Assembly (NCBI RefSeq): GCF_010667575.1
Contig: NZ_JAABNT010000008.1
Span: 1 to 64,000, forward strand
DNA length: 64,000 bases
Reading direction: 5' to 3'
From: Sulfitobacter sediminilitoris
GTDB taxonomy: Bacteria; Pseudomonadota; Alphaproteobacteria; Rhodobacterales; Rhodobacteraceae
Shown here piece after piece: positions 1 through 8,213 of this stretch. The notes under the pieces were generated by a model. It saw only the letters and a list, made by a program, of their open reading frames with translations, was not told the DNA's origin and ran no database searches. The translations under genes were made by a program, and so were the position numbers. The stretch's first letter is position 1. Each line of letters opens with the position of its first letter.

Positions 1-75
1 TCTCAACTCGACCCAATTTCAAACTCAATCGTGCCGCCGCTCTTGCTGAGTGGCGCGGTCTCGGCGTGAATTAAT

Positions 76-92
76 GGACAGTGCCACTGTCC
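76..92. repeat. Perfect 7-bp inverted repeat
   Basis: GGACAGT, a 3-base spacer, then ACTGTCC. It lies in the first 233 bases of the window, where I can support no gene. It could be an operator or a short hairpin; there is no T-run on either side, so it is not a convincing terminator. Confidence 0.4.
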
Positions 93-192
93 TTGCAGAG
101 ACGAGTTCGAATTGGTCTGACAGCACCCATCTGTGCCGTACCTTTCAAGACACCCGCGCATCGCATCGAGGTTCAGATTGACCAAATGCCTC

Positions 193-227
193 TGGCACTT
201 CGAACTCAACAAATCTGGCAAGTGCCA
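193..227. repeat. 8-bp inverted repeat with 19-bp spacer
   Basis: TGGCACTT at 193-200 pairs with AAGTGCCA at 220-227. The GTGCCAC core of the upstream repeat (81-87) recurs here (223-228), and both copies lie near a GAGTTCGAA/TTCGAACTC pair (103-111 and 199-207). The bases 1-233 therefore look like a degenerate inverted duplication with no coding signal. Confidence 0.3.
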
Positions 228-233
228 CGGCAC

Positions 234-257
234 AAAAAAAGCGCCCAAGGGGCGCTC
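234..257 (-). terminator. Rho-independent terminator of the DUF882 gene
   Basis: A GC-rich stem (AGCGCCC with GGGGCGCT, two-base loop) is followed on the minus strand by seven T. It lies about 25 bases after the stop of the minus-strand gene that ends at 282, so it is placed to end that transcript. Confidence 0.85.
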
Positions 258-281
258 TAATCCACTTTATTTGGGGCAGGG

Positions 282-851
282 TTACCCGCCCCAGCTGCGC
301 ACAACACCGCAGTCCATGTGAACGAAGTTGGAACCGGAATAACGTCCGACGCCGCCGCCCTGACAGGCAATTGCAGCCTTTGCCATTTGGTTCACCGACC
401 GCGTGGAAAGCCGCAGATCAGCCGCTTGACCGCGCATATGAAGGGAATTCTTCGCCACACCACGAGAGCGGGAGCGCAGCATCGCGTTTGTTTTTGGGCT
501 CCGGTAGCCGGACAGCAGCATGTAGGGTTCATTCACGTCGAGCAGGTTATGAGCAGCTGCCATGATGTCCACAGTGCGCAGATCGATGCTTTTGACACCG
601 TCAGTGCGCCAGTCGCGCATGAAATAGTTGACCTCTTTCACAGCATCTTTGATGTACTGTCCTTCGATCCAGTAGATCATGTCGATCCGCTCGCCCGTGC
701 GGCCAGAATACATCTTGATCCGTCGGATATCGCCGCCGCCACGAAGAAAGCCTGCTGCGTTCGAAAAAGTAGGAGCTGCTGTTACTGCTGTTGCTGCGAA
801 TGCGCCAAGAAGCGCGCGCCGGGTCATCCCCGTGGAGCTTTTGCCAGTCAT
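282..851 (-). CDS. DUF882 / YcbK-like M15-family peptidase with Tat signal
   Basis: Predicted exported zinc peptidase of the DUF882 (peptidase M15_2, YcbK) family, about 189 residues, probably acting on peptidoglycan cross-bridges or side chains in the periplasm. The N-terminus reads MTRRALLGAF after a short polar stretch, a twin-arginine-like signal with a hydrophobic core and an Ala-rich cleavage region. The C-terminal half carries the M15 metal pattern: H and D in SLHMRGQAADLRL and the HMD of NFVHMDCGVVR. The start at 851 is chosen because GGGACAG lies at ribosome-binding distance and the signal peptide begins there; a longer frame to 1004 has no such support. It is divergent from an L,D-transpeptidase gene, which fits cell-wall remodelling. 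Family assignment is firm; the substrate is inferred. Confidence 0.9.
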   Translation of the reverse strand: MTGKSSTGMTRRALLGAFAATAVTAAPTFSNAAGFLRGGGDIRRIKMYSGRTGERIDMIYWIEGQYIKDAVKEVNYFMRDWRTDGVKSIDLRTVDIMAAAHNLLDVNEPYMLLSGYRSPKTNAMLRSRSRGVAKNSLHMRGQAADLRLSTRSVNQMAKAAIACQGGGVGRYSGSNFVHMDCGVVRSWGG

Positions 852-1182
852 GTGATCGTCTGTCCCGTTTCTGCCTGTTTGGCGTCTGCCTGTGACTGTG
901 ATGTTACACAGCCATGTAATCTCTCGTCCCCGGATGCGAAGGGTTATGGCATAGCCCGAATCGTCAACCAACCCTTTAATCTGTTGGGTTCCATGAATAT
1001 GCAATTTTAGGCAATTTTCTGCTCAAAATACGCTCATGCGTTTAAGTCACGGTTAAAGATCAGGTGTTGTTTTGGCATCAGGTACGCAAATGTTCTTGCT
1101 TTGACGTCATTGTTATTGGACTCATCCGATCCCCGTACTGAAAAATCGGTAGCATAGACCACGTTGCGAACGGTGAATTTGA
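852..1182. other. Divergent intergenic region, no gene seen
   Basis: This 331-base stretch separates two divergent cell-wall genes and must hold both promoters. TTGACG at 1101-1106 resembles a -35 box, but nothing close to TATAAT lies 17 bases downstream, so I do not call a promoter. It is AT-richer than the flanking genes. No RNA gene or convincing small frame was seen. Confidence 0.5.
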
Positions 1183-2793
1183 ATGCGGTTTTTGGTTTTG
1201 TTGCGCCTCATGGCGCTCATCATGATGCTTGGCGTGTCGATCGGCGCAAGCCTTGTGCCGTCTGTAGCGCAAGCGCAGGTGACCGCGTTCAAACAGGCCG
1301 TGGCCGAGGCCGCCTCTAGAGATGAAGACATCGCAGCTTTCTACCGGCAGAACGGCTTTGCCCCGCTCTGGACCGGTCCGGGTGAGGTTGACCGGGAACG
1401 CCGCGCGCAGTTGATGCGGGCCATCAGAACTGTCTCTGATCATGGGCTACCCGTCGCTCGTTACGATCCTGATGCATTGATGAACATGCTGGCATCCGTG
1501 CGCACGGCCCGTGACCGTGGTCTGGCCGAGGTCGAGTTGAGCCGCGTTTTCCTGCAATACGCCGGTGACATTCAGACCGGTATGCTGATCCCCAACCGAA
1601 TTGACCGTGCGATGGTACGTGAGGTTCCTTATCGTGATCGGACTGGATATCTCACCGGGCTCAGCACCGCCCAGCCTGCGTCCTTCTTTCGTGCGCTTCC
1701 TCCGACCAGCATGGAATATAATGCGTTGATCAAGGAAAAGGTCGCGATGGAGCGGCTGCTGCACGCCGGTGGGTGGGGGCCGACGGTCCCTGCAAAATCG
1801 CTCAAGCCGGGTGACAGTGGAAACGCGGTGATCGCTCTGCGTAACCGTCTGATCGCGATGGAATATCTAGAGCGGACCAGCACACGCACCTACGATGCAG
1901 ATGTTCAGGCTGCTGTACAGCAGTTTCAGATCGATCACGGTTTGAACGATGATGGCGTCGTTGGTGCCGCAACCATGCAGCAGATCAATGTCAGCGTAGA
2001 AAAGCGACTGCAATCGGTGCTTGTGGCCCTTGAGCGCGAACGCTGGTTCAACACGGAACGGGGCAAGCGGCACGTCCTTGTAAACATCCCCGATTTCTCG
2101 GCCAAAATCATGGATGATGGCAAGGTCACCTTTCAAACCCGCTCTGTCGTTGGGGCCAACAAGGAGGACCGGCCGACGCCTGAATTCTCGGATGTGATGG
2201 AGCATATGGTCATCAATCCAAGCTGGTTTGTGCCTCGATCCATCGCGACAAAGGAATATCTGCCAGCGCTCAAGCGCAACCGAAATGCCGCGGGCCATAT
2301 CCAGATCACGGACAGCCGTGGGCGGGTGGTCAATCGGGGTGCCGTAAATTTTGCTGCCTACAACGAGCGGAACTTCCCCTTCGCGATGCGCCAGCCGCCC
2401 AGCCGGTCCAACGCGCTGGGTCTGGTGAAATTCATGTTCCCCAACAAGCACAACATCTATCTGCATGATACGCCGGCCAAGAGCCTTTTTGCCCGCGACG
2501 TACGCGCGTTCAGTCATGGGTGCGTTCGTTTGGCGCAGCCATTCGATTTTGCCTATGAACTGCTCAGCAAGCAGGAAGCTGATCCCAAGGGGTACTTTCA
2601 ATCTGTCTTGCGTACCGGGCAAGAGACAAAGGTCGATTTGAATGAACCGGTGCCGGTGCATTTGATCTATCGCACCGCCGTGACAAATGCGCGGGGTCAC
2701 ACCGAGTACCGGGCGGATGTATACGGACGCGACTCAAAGATATGGGATGCGCTCAGCCGGGCAGGGGTGGTCTTGGGCGGCGTTCAGGGTTAA
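1183..2793 (+). CDS. L,D-transpeptidase (YcbB-like, YkuD domain)
   Basis: Predicted periplasmic L,D-transpeptidase of 536 residues that would make 3-3 peptidoglycan cross-links or attach proteins to the wall. Order of parts: signal peptide (about 1-32, ending SVAQAQ), an N-terminal scaffold as in YcbB (about 33-200), a peptidoglycan-binding domain (about 205-265, starting KPGDSGNAVIALR), then the YkuD catalytic domain. The catalytic motif SHGCVR spans 444-449 with Cys447 as nucleophile, and the conserved upstream His lies in YLHDTPAK. Length and domain order match the large LdtD/YcbB class rather than the short Ldt enzymes. The start precedes the hydrophobic signal core; its ribosome-binding site is weak. 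It is followed 31 bases later by lpxD. Confidence 0.93.
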   Translation: MRFLVLLRLMALIMMLGVSIGASLVPSVAQAQVTAFKQAVAEAASRDEDIAAFYRQNGFAPLWTGPGEVDRERRAQLMRAIRTVSDHGLPVARYDPDALMNMLASVRTARDRGLAEVELSRVFLQYAGDIQTGMLIPNRIDRAMVREVPYRDRTGYLTGLSTAQPASFFRALPPTSMEYNALIKEKVAMERLLHAGGWGPTVPAKSLKPGDSGNAVIALRNRLIAMEYLERTSTRTYDADVQAAVQQFQIDHGLNDDGVVGAATMQQINVSVEKRLQSVLVALERERWFNTERGKRHVLVNIPDFSAKIMDDGKVTFQTRSVVGANKEDRPTPEFSDVMEHMVINPSWFVPRSIATKEYLPALKRNRNAAGHIQITDSRGRVVNRGAVNFAAYNERNFPFAMRQPPSRSNALGLVKFMFPNKHNIYLHDTPAKSLFARDVRAFSHGCVRLAQPFDFAYELLSKQEADPKGYFQSVLRTGQETKVDLNEPVPVHLIYRTAVTNARGHTEYRADVYGRDSKIWDALSRAGVVLGGVQG

Positions 2794-2824
2794 ATCTCGC
2801 CGCACACCGTGAAGGGGTGCTGCA

Positions 2825-3916
2825 ATGTCCTATACGATTGCCGAAATTGCCAAAGCGCTGGGAGCGGAAGCTGTCGGTGATACGTCCCTGGTTATTGCAG
2901 GTGCCGCTGAGCCGCAGAGCGCTGGACCCGAAGACCTGGCTCTTGCGATGAGCCCTAAGTATGCGGAATCACTGGCTGAGGGCGCGGCACAGGCCGCGAT
3001 GCTCTGGGTCGGGGCGGATTGGCAGGCGATGGGGCTGGAAGCGGCCATCATTCCGGGCCGTCCGCGCTTTGCGATGTCTGGCCTGACCCGCATGTTGGAT
3101 GCGGGCCAGGGCTTTGCACCGGGCATCCATCCGTCTGCGATAATCGACCCTGATGCGGATCTGGCTAATGACGTCAGTGTTGGCCCTCTTGCCATTATCT
3201 CTGCGGGCGCACGGATTGGCGCTGGTTCCGTCATCGGGCCCCATTGTTTTATCGGTGAGGACGTCACGCTGGGCGAAGGGGCCTATCTGCGCGAACAGGT
3301 CAGCATCGGGGCGCGGGTCACGATTGGCAAGCGGTGCATCATTCAACCCGGTGCACGGATCGGCGGGGATGGATTCTCCTTCGTGACCGCCGAGCCATCC
3401 GCTGTCGAGGCCGCGCGGGAAACACTGGGTGATCAGGGCGACACGAAAGCGCAGCCTTGGATCAGGATCCACTCACTTGGGTCTGTGAGCATTGGTGACG
3501 ATGTCGAGATCGGGATGGGCAGCACCATCGACTGCGGCACGATCCGGGACACAACCATTGGGAATAACACCAAGCTCGATAATCAGGTGCATTTGGGTCA
3601 TAATGTCAGCGTTGCGGACAACTGTCTGCTCTGCGGGCAAGTCGGTATCGCGGGTTCTGCCCAGATTGGCAGCAATGTTGTCCTGGGTGGCCAGTGCGGC
3701 GTCAGTGACAATATTTTTGTGGGCGATGGGGTCATCGCCGGCGGCGGCACAAAGCTGATGTCAAACGTCCCGGCGGGCCGCACCATGCTGGGCTATCCCG
3801 CCACACAGATGGACAAACAAGTGGAGCAGTACAAATTGCTGCGCCGCTTGCCACGCCTGTTGCGCGAATTCGCTGAACTACGAAAGGCTGTTTCCAAACC
3901 TGACGAGGATGACTAA
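2825..3916 (+). CDS. lpxD: UDP-3-O-acylglucosamine N-acyltransferase LpxD
   Basis: Third enzyme of lipid A synthesis: it transfers a 3-hydroxyacyl chain from acyl carrier protein to the glucosamine nitrogen of UDP-3-O-acyl-GlcN. The 363 residues hold an N-terminal uridine-binding domain (about 1-105), then hexapeptide repeats forming a left-handed beta helix (about 110-335), then a helical C-terminal tail rich in Arg/Leu that contacts ACP in the family. The catalytic His is in VHLGHNV (His259 by position). Length is close to the 340-350 usual for the family. It is followed by a dedicated ACP and a ketosynthase rather than by fabZ-lpxA, so the standard lpxD-fabZ-lpxA-lpxB cluster is not here. 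Confidence 0.93.
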   Translation: MSYTIAEIAKALGAEAVGDTSLVIAGAAEPQSAGPEDLALAMSPKYAESLAEGAAQAAMLWVGADWQAMGLEAAIIPGRPRFAMSGLTRMLDAGQGFAPGIHPSAIIDPDADLANDVSVGPLAIISAGARIGAGSVIGPHCFIGEDVTLGEGAYLREQVSIGARVTIGKRCIIQPGARIGGDGFSFVTAEPSAVEAARETLGDQGDTKAQPWIRIHSLGSVSIGDDVEIGMGSTIDCGTIRDTTIGNNTKLDNQVHLGHNVSVADNCLLCGQVGIAGSAQIGSNVVLGGQCGVSDNIFVGDGVIAGGGTKLMSNVPAGRTMLGYPATQMDKQVEQYKLLRRLPRLLREFAELRKAVSKPDEDD

Positions 3917-3949
3917 ATCAGGCGCAGAACGACAGCTTAGGACAGGCCC

Positions 3950-4207
3950 ATGAGCATCAAGGATCAGGTCATCGCAATCATTGCTGAACAGGCTGTGCTG
4001 GAGCCTGAAGACGTGACGATGGACAGCACGCTGGAAAGCCTTGGCATCGACAGCCTCGGACTGGTTGAGAGTATTTTTGCCATTGAAGAGGCGTTCGACA
4101 TCACCGTGCCTTTCAATGCAAATAAACCGGAAGACTCTGATTTTGATATCTCATCAGTGCAGAGCATCATCGCGGGTATAGAACGCCTGAAGGCAGCACA
4201 GGGTTAA
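3950..4207 (+). CDS. Acyl carrier protein (AcpXL/NodF-like)
   Basis: An 85-residue acyl carrier protein. The phosphopantetheine site is Ser35 in LGIDSLGLVE. The next segment, FAIEEAFDITVPF, resembles the special carriers AcpXL and NodF more than housekeeping AcpP, which is usually very acidic and about 78 residues. It lies 33 bases after lpxD and 3 bases before a ketosynthase. The plausible job is to carry a specialised acyl chain made by that ketosynthase and used by LpxD or a later lipid A acyltransferase. That role is inferred from gene order and has not been demonstrated. Confidence 0.9.
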   Translation: MSIKDQVIAIIAEQAVLEPEDVTMDSTLESLGIDSLGLVESIFAIEEAFDITVPFNANKPEDSDFDISSVQSIIAGIERLKAAQG

Positions 4208-4210
4208 GCA

Positions 4211-5422
4211 ATGAAGCGTGTCGTGATCACCGGCGCGGGCACGATCAACGCGCTAGGCCTGTCGGTGCCCGACACTCTTCAAGCGATGCGCGAAGGGGTT
4301 TGTGGCATTGGTCCCTTGGACATTCGGGATGTTGAACGTCTGCAAATCCAGATTGGCGGCCAGGTCAAAGGATTCGAGGCTGAAGGCCGCTACAATCGCC
4401 AGCAGATATCGCTGTATGATCGGTTCACGCAATTTACGCTCGCGGCCGCAAAAGAGGCGATCGAGCAATCCGGTCTGACGTTCTCGGGCGAGCTTTCCGC
4501 CAGATCCGGTGTGGTGCTGGGCACGGCGGGCGGCGGGGTGTCGACGTGGGATGACAATTACCGCGCCGTCTATGAAGAGGGAAAGAACAGGGTTCATCCC
4601 TTTGTTGTTCCCAAGCTGATGAACAATGCCGCAGCCAGCCATGTCAGCATGGAATGGAACCTCAAGGGGCCATCGTTTACCGTCTCAACCGCCTGCGCAT
4701 CGTCAAATCATGCGATGGCACAGGCTTTTTCGATGGTCCGTTCCGGCATGGCGCCCGCGATGATCACCGGTGGATCGGAATCGATGCTATGCTTTGGTGG
4801 CGTAAAGGCCTGGGAAGGGCTGCGCGTGATGAGCCGTGATGCCTGTCGTCCATTTTCCGCCAACCGCAATGGTATGGTGCAGGGCGAAGGGGCGGGGATC
4901 TTTGTCTTTGAGGAGTTTGAACGCGCCCGAAAGCGCGGTGCCGATATTCTTTGCGAAATCGTTGGTTTTGCGATGTCATCCGATGCCAGCGATATCGTCA
5001 TGCCGTCCAAAGCCGGGGCTGCACGCGCGATTTCAGGCGCGCTGCAGGATGCGCAGCTGAACCGCGATGAGGTCTGTTATATCAACGCACATGGCACTGG
5101 CACCGCAGCGAATGACAAGACGGAATGCGCTGCTGTTGCGGATGTCTTTGGGCCGCATGCGGATAGGCTCATGATCTCTTCAACAAAGTCCATGCATGGT
5201 CATCTGATCGGTGGTACGGGTGCAGTCGAACTGCTGGCCTGCATCATGGCAGTGCGCGATGGTGTGATTGCACCCACCATCGGCTACGAAGAACCTGATC
5301 CGGAGTGTGCCCTTGACGTGGTGCCCAATGAGGCCCGTGAGGCCAAGGTGAACGTGGCTCTCAGCAACGCTTTCGCGTTCGGCGGTATGAACGCTGTCCT
5401 TGCACTGCGAACCGCGCCATGA
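4211..5422 (+). CDS. Beta-ketoacyl-ACP synthase (FabF/NodE-like)
   Basis: A condensing enzyme of 403 residues that extends an acyl-ACP with malonyl-ACP. The Cys-His-His triad of KAS I/II is visible: Cys162 in STACASS, His in NAHGTGTAANDKTE, and His in KSMHGHLIGGTG with the conserved Lys. Its pairing with a private ACP recalls the NodF-NodE pair of rhizobia and the AcpXL-FabF cluster for very-long-chain lipid A acyl groups. No dehydratase, reductase or LpxXL-type acyltransferase is adjacent, so the chain would need the general Fab enzymes for the other steps. Strong bidirectional terminator just after the stop. Confidence 0.92.
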   Translation: MKRVVITGAGTINALGLSVPDTLQAMREGVCGIGPLDIRDVERLQIQIGGQVKGFEAEGRYNRQQISLYDRFTQFTLAAAKEAIEQSGLTFSGELSARSGVVLGTAGGGVSTWDDNYRAVYEEGKNRVHPFVVPKLMNNAAASHVSMEWNLKGPSFTVSTACASSNHAMAQAFSMVRSGMAPAMITGGSESMLCFGGVKAWEGLRVMSRDACRPFSANRNGMVQGEGAGIFVFEEFERARKRGADILCEIVGFAMSSDASDIVMPSKAGAARAISGALQDAQLNRDEVCYINAHGTGTAANDKTECAAVADVFGPHADRLMISSTKSMHGHLIGGTGAVELLACIMAVRDGVIAPTIGYEEPDPECALDVVPNEAREAKVNVALSNAFAFGGMNAVLALRTAP

Positions 5423-5450
5423 AAAAGGCCGCCAAATGTGGCGGCCTTTT
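5422..5450. terminator. Bidirectional terminator
   Basis: An 8-bp perfect stem (GGCCGCCA / TGGCGGCC) with loop AATG, flanked by five A on the left and four T on the right. It lies between convergent genes (ketosynthase on plus, IalB-family on minus) and can serve both. Confidence 0.88.
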
Positions 5451-5473
5451 CCAATTTCGGCATTTCGCGGTTC

Positions 5474-6100
5474 TTATTGCTCGACCACTGAAACCTTGTC
5501 GTAGCTGGCAGTGAAGCCTGACAGAGACAACGAAAGCTTTACCTGCTGATCAGGCGCAAGCGCCGGGACGATCGTAATGACGGCCTCTTTTCCGCGTTTG
5601 AAGGCGGCAACATCTTCGGCGGTGAGACCCAGTCGTGCATAACAGCCAACCGGATTACAGAACGCATAGGGATACCGCCGCGCTTTACCACCATCTACAG
5701 CAACGGTCAGTTGCTGGGGCAGGGAGGTTTCAAGCGGAACCACGATGGTTGCGCCGGCTTTGGCCTTGCCGCCATCGGGCAAACGGAAAAGGGAAATTTC
5801 GGCTACAGGTGCGCCCTGACCATCGTCCAAAAGCTGGTACATCTGGCAAGGGTCGGTTTCAGTGTCGGTTTTGATGCACCGCATTTCCCATGCACCGATC
5901 ACTTCCTTGGTGTAGGGTTTGCCCAGTTCAGGATCTGCGTCCGCATCTTCGCCAAGGCTCAACTGGTTTTCAATCTGGGTGGCAGCGCCAGCCTGCGGCG
6001 TCGCCTCTTCAGTTGCTGTTGCTGTCTGGGCCGTCACCACCTGGGGTGCCATCAGGGCGAGTGCTGCGCAAAGCGGCCAAGCGGTAAAAAACTTGCTCAT
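5474..6100 (-). CDS. Invasion-associated locus B (IalB) family protein
   Basis: A secreted 208-residue protein of the IalB family (named after a Bartonella protein linked to erythrocyte entry, but widespread in non-pathogenic alphaproteobacteria). It has an N-terminal signal peptide ending near VVTAQ, a low-complexity Ala/Glu/Thr linker (about 26-60), then the IalB domain starting around WEMRCIKTDTETDPCQMYQL. Paired Cys residues (MRC...DPCQ and FCNPVGCYAR) are placed for disulphides, consistent with a periplasmic location. Its role here is unknown; the invasion name should not be read as evidence of pathogenicity. Confidence 0.85.
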   Translation of the reverse strand: MSKFFTAWPLCAALALMAPQVVTAQTATATEEATPQAGAATQIENQLSLGEDADADPELGKPYTKEVIGAWEMRCIKTDTETDPCQMYQLLDDGQGAPVAEISLFRLPDGGKAKAGATIVVPLETSLPQQLTVAVDGGKARRYPYAFCNPVGCYARLGLTAEDVAAFKRGKEAVITIVPALAPDQQVKLSLSLSGFTASYDKVSVVEQ

Positions 6101-6229
6101 GTCAAATCCATGTTTGTTGCTTTAGCGCCGTCTACCATGCCGTCGATGCAATGTCAGTGTCGATCCACAATATTTTGATATCTGGGAGGCAAAGAGCCGC
6201 CTATGATTTTGGAGATAAATTCAGGCACC

Positions 6230-6263
6230 AAAAAAGAAAAAGAGGACGCTGTGCATCCTCTTT
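6230..6263 (-). terminator. Minus-strand terminator-like hairpin
   Basis: An 8-bp stem (AAAGAGGA at 6239-6246, TCCTCTTT at 6256-6263). On the minus strand it is followed by a long T-rich tract interrupted by one C. No minus-strand protein gene ends nearby, so it may end a small RNA or a very short unrecognised gene. Confidence 0.55.
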
Positions 6264-6303
6264 CCCAAATTTATTCTCCCCGTCGAACTGGGCCGACTTA
6301 TGC

Positions 6304-6315
6304 CGTAACGTTACG
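6304..6315. repeat. 12-bp perfect palindrome
   Basis: CGTAACGTTACG reads the same on both strands. It could be a binding site for a dimeric regulator. It lies between the two minus-strand terminator-like hairpins, about 250 bases before the DUF853 gene and 200 bases upstream of the IalB-family gene. Confidence 0.3.
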
Positions 6316-6401
6316 AAAGCTGATGCAAGGGGTCAACCGTAAAAGTACTAATAAAAACAATAAGATAACTATTGAGCCGACGCGCCAGACCCGTTGAATG
6401 G

Positions 6402-6430
6402 AAAAAGGGCCGCACCCAAAGGCGCGGCCA
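6402..6430 (-). terminator. Minus-strand terminator-like hairpin
   Basis: Arms GGCCGC (6408-6413) and GCGGCC (6424-6429) with an inner CC/GG pair, followed on the minus strand by five T. A transcript would have to start between about 6560 and 6430. On that strand the segment contains TTTCCTCCC, complementary to a Shine-Dalgarno sequence. A small RNA is possible but unproven. Confidence 0.55.
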
Positions 6431-6562
6431 GTCTGACAGGGAGGAAATGCCCCGGGGCGCAAAAGGACATATGCATCCGGGGCAATTAGACTATGGCATG
6501 CAAAGGTTAACTTTGTATGCTCAGCCAGAATTGAATGTTGACACCGCCGGAGAGGACCACGC

Positions 6563-8113
6563 GTGACCAAAGACATCTTTATCGGAGGCGGTGGCGAGGA
6601 TTATGCCACGCAACAATTTCTCAACATCGGATACGCTAACCGGCACGGCTTGGTGGCAGGGGCAACCGGCACCGGCAAGACGGTCACGCTGCAAATCTTG
6701 GCCGAAGGGTTTTCTGCGAAGGGCGTCCCGGTTTTCCTGTCTGACGTGAAGGGTGACTTGTCCGGCCTCGCGAAATCCGGAAGCGCCGATCACAAACTGC
6801 ACGAGGCGTTTACCAGTCGCGCTGAGAAGATTGGTTTTACCGATTACACCTATGATGCCTTTCCCGTCACGTTTTGGGACCTTTATGGCAAACAGGGTCA
6901 TCCCGTGCGCACCACGGTGTCCGAGATGGGCCCTTTGTTGCTGGCTCAGCTTCTGGGTCTGACCGAAGCGCAGGAGGGCATTCTCAACATTGCTTTCCGT
7001 GTGGCCGATGAAGACGGTTTGCCGCTGCTTGACCTAAAAGACCTGCAAGCGCTGCTGGTTTGGATTGGGGAAAACGCAAGAGATCTCACACTGCGGTATG
7101 GCAATGTTTCGGCAGCTTCTGTCGGTGCGATCCAGCGGCGTCTTCTGGTGCTCGAAAATCAAGGCGCTGCGGACCTTTTTGGTGAACCGGCACTGGCACT
7201 TGAAGACCTCATGCGAACGGACGCGGACGGGCGTGGTGTGATCAATATCCTTGCCGCTGATCAGTTGATGGGCGCGCCAAAGCTTTACGCGACTTTTCTG
7301 CTTTGGCTGTTGTCGGAACTCTTTGAGGAACTGCCAGAAGTGGGCGATCCGGACAAACCCAAACTGGTGTTCTTTTTTGACGAGGCACATCTATTGTTCG
7401 ATGATGCGCCAAAGGCGCTGGTCGACAAGGTTGAACAGGTCGCGCGCCTTATCCGCTCCAAGGGTGTCGGCGTGTACTTCATCACTCAGAACCCCGCTGA
7501 CGTTCCCGATGACATTCTTGGTCAGCTTGGCAACCGGGTTCAACACGCCCTCCGGGCTTTTACTGCCAAGGATCGCAAGGAATTACGGATGGCAGCCGAA
7601 ACCTACCGCGAGAACCCGCGCTTCTCGACTGAAGAAGCAATTCGCGAGGTTGGTGTGGGCGAGGCAGTCACATCATTCCTTCAAAAGAAAGGTGTGCCGG
7701 GCATTGTGGAGCGCACGCTGGTTCGACCTCCATCGTCGCAACTTGGCCCCATTGATGTTTCTGAACGCGAAGCCTTGATGGCCCAATCGGAAATGGCAGG
7801 GAAATACGAAAAGCGGCTGGACCGCGAAAGCGCGTTCGAGATACTGCGCAAACGCGCCGATCAGGCCGCCGCCGAAGCCGCCAAGGCAGAAGCTGAAGCC
7901 GAGGCCGCCGAAACCCCGATGCTGCGCGAGTTCAACAATGCCCGACGCTATGCAGGCAAGGGCGTTCCTCGCTCGACCTCTCGCCCGACGCGGCGGAAAT
8001 CAGAAGAAGGTTTTGGCACTGCCATGGCGCAAGTCGTTATCAAGGAACTCAAAGGTACGACCGGTCGCCGGATCGTGCGCGGGATACTTGGGGGCCTTTT
8101 TAGAGGCCGCTGA
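6563..8113 (+). CDS. DUF853 HerA-like ATPase (YjgR family)
   Basis: A 516-residue P-loop NTPase of the DUF853/YjgR group, related to HerA helicases and FtsK-type pumps. Walker A is [12 protein letters not shown] (about 31-42) and Walker B is [12 protein letters not shown] (about 268-279), followed by the sensor-like segment [19 protein letters not shown]. After residue 425 comes an Ala/Glu/Lys-rich probable coiled coil ([17 protein letters not shown]), then a basic tail. The family's function is not established; DNA translocation or remodelling is inferred from the fold. The gene stands alone with its own terminator. Confidence 0.9.
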   Translation: MTKDIFIGGGGEDYATQQFLNIGYANRHGLVAGATGTGKTVTLQILAEGFSAKGVPVFLSDVKGDLSGLAKSGSADHKLHEAFTSRAEKIGFTDYTYDAFPVTFWDLYGKQGHPVRTTVSEMGPLLLAQLLGLTEAQEGILNIAFRVADEDGLPLLDLKDLQALLVWIGENARDLTLRYGNVSAASVGAIQRRLLVLENQGAADLFGEPALALEDLMRTDADGRGVINILAADQLMGAPKLYATFLLWLLSELFEELPEVGDPDKPKLVFFFDEAHLLFDDAPKALVDKVEQVARLIRSKGVGVYFITQNPADVPDDILGQLGNRVQHALRAFTAKDRKELRMAAETYRENPRFSTEEAIREVGVGEAVTSFLQKKGVPGIVERTLVRPPSSQLGPIDVSEREALMAQSEMAGKYEKRLDRESAFEILRKRADQAAAEAAKAEAEAEAAETPMLREFNNARRYAGKGVPRSTSRPTRRKSEEGFGTAMAQVVIKELKGTTGRRIVRGILGGLFRGR

Positions 8114-8127
8114 CAGAACCAGACAAT

Positions 8128-8157
8128 AAAAGGGGGGCACCAGGCCCCCTTTCTTTT
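8128..8157 (+). terminator. Rho-independent terminator of the DUF853 gene
   Basis: A G-run arm and GGCCCCC arm with a small loop (ACCA), followed by TTTCTTTTT. It starts about 15 bases after the stop codon. Confidence 0.85.
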
Positions 8158-8213
8158 TGGGTGAGGATAGTTCTCGCATCGCCTGCGGCAAACGCGCGCT
8201 GGGGAGATCGGGT

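Larger units (their letters stand above)
6101..6562. other. 462-base AT-rich intergenic region, no supported protein gene
   Basis: No convincing coding frame is present. It contains two hairpins with T-runs on the minus strand (listed separately) and a 12-bp perfect palindrome. A minus-strand frame ending at 6298 encodes a hydrophobic stretch (VILLFLLVLLRL) but has no start with a ribosome-binding site. The two minus-strand terminators suggest one or two short untranslated minus-strand transcripts. The region should also hold the promoters of both divergent genes. Confidence 0.45.

Noticed and set aside
318-1010. 230-codon plus-strand open frame
   Set aside because: Lies opposite the DUF882 gene, which has a signal peptide and M15 motifs. 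The plus-strand translation is Cys/His-rich with no domain, so it is a shadow.
1101-1130. Sigma-70 promoter for the L,D-transpeptidase gene
   Set aside because: TTGACG is a fair -35 box, but the bases 17 downstream do not resemble a -10 box.
1867-2700. 277-codon minus-strand open frame
   Set aside because: Antisense to the L,D-transpeptidase catalytic domain; no motif and no ribosome-binding site.
5474-6100. IalB-family gene as a virulence trait
   Set aside because: The family is common in free-living marine alphaproteobacteria, and nothing else here suggests pathogenicity.
6203-6397. 64-codon plus-strand frame upstream of the DUF853 gene
   Set aside because: No ribosome-binding site, and it runs through a terminator-like hairpin. 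Composition is like the non-coding surroundings.
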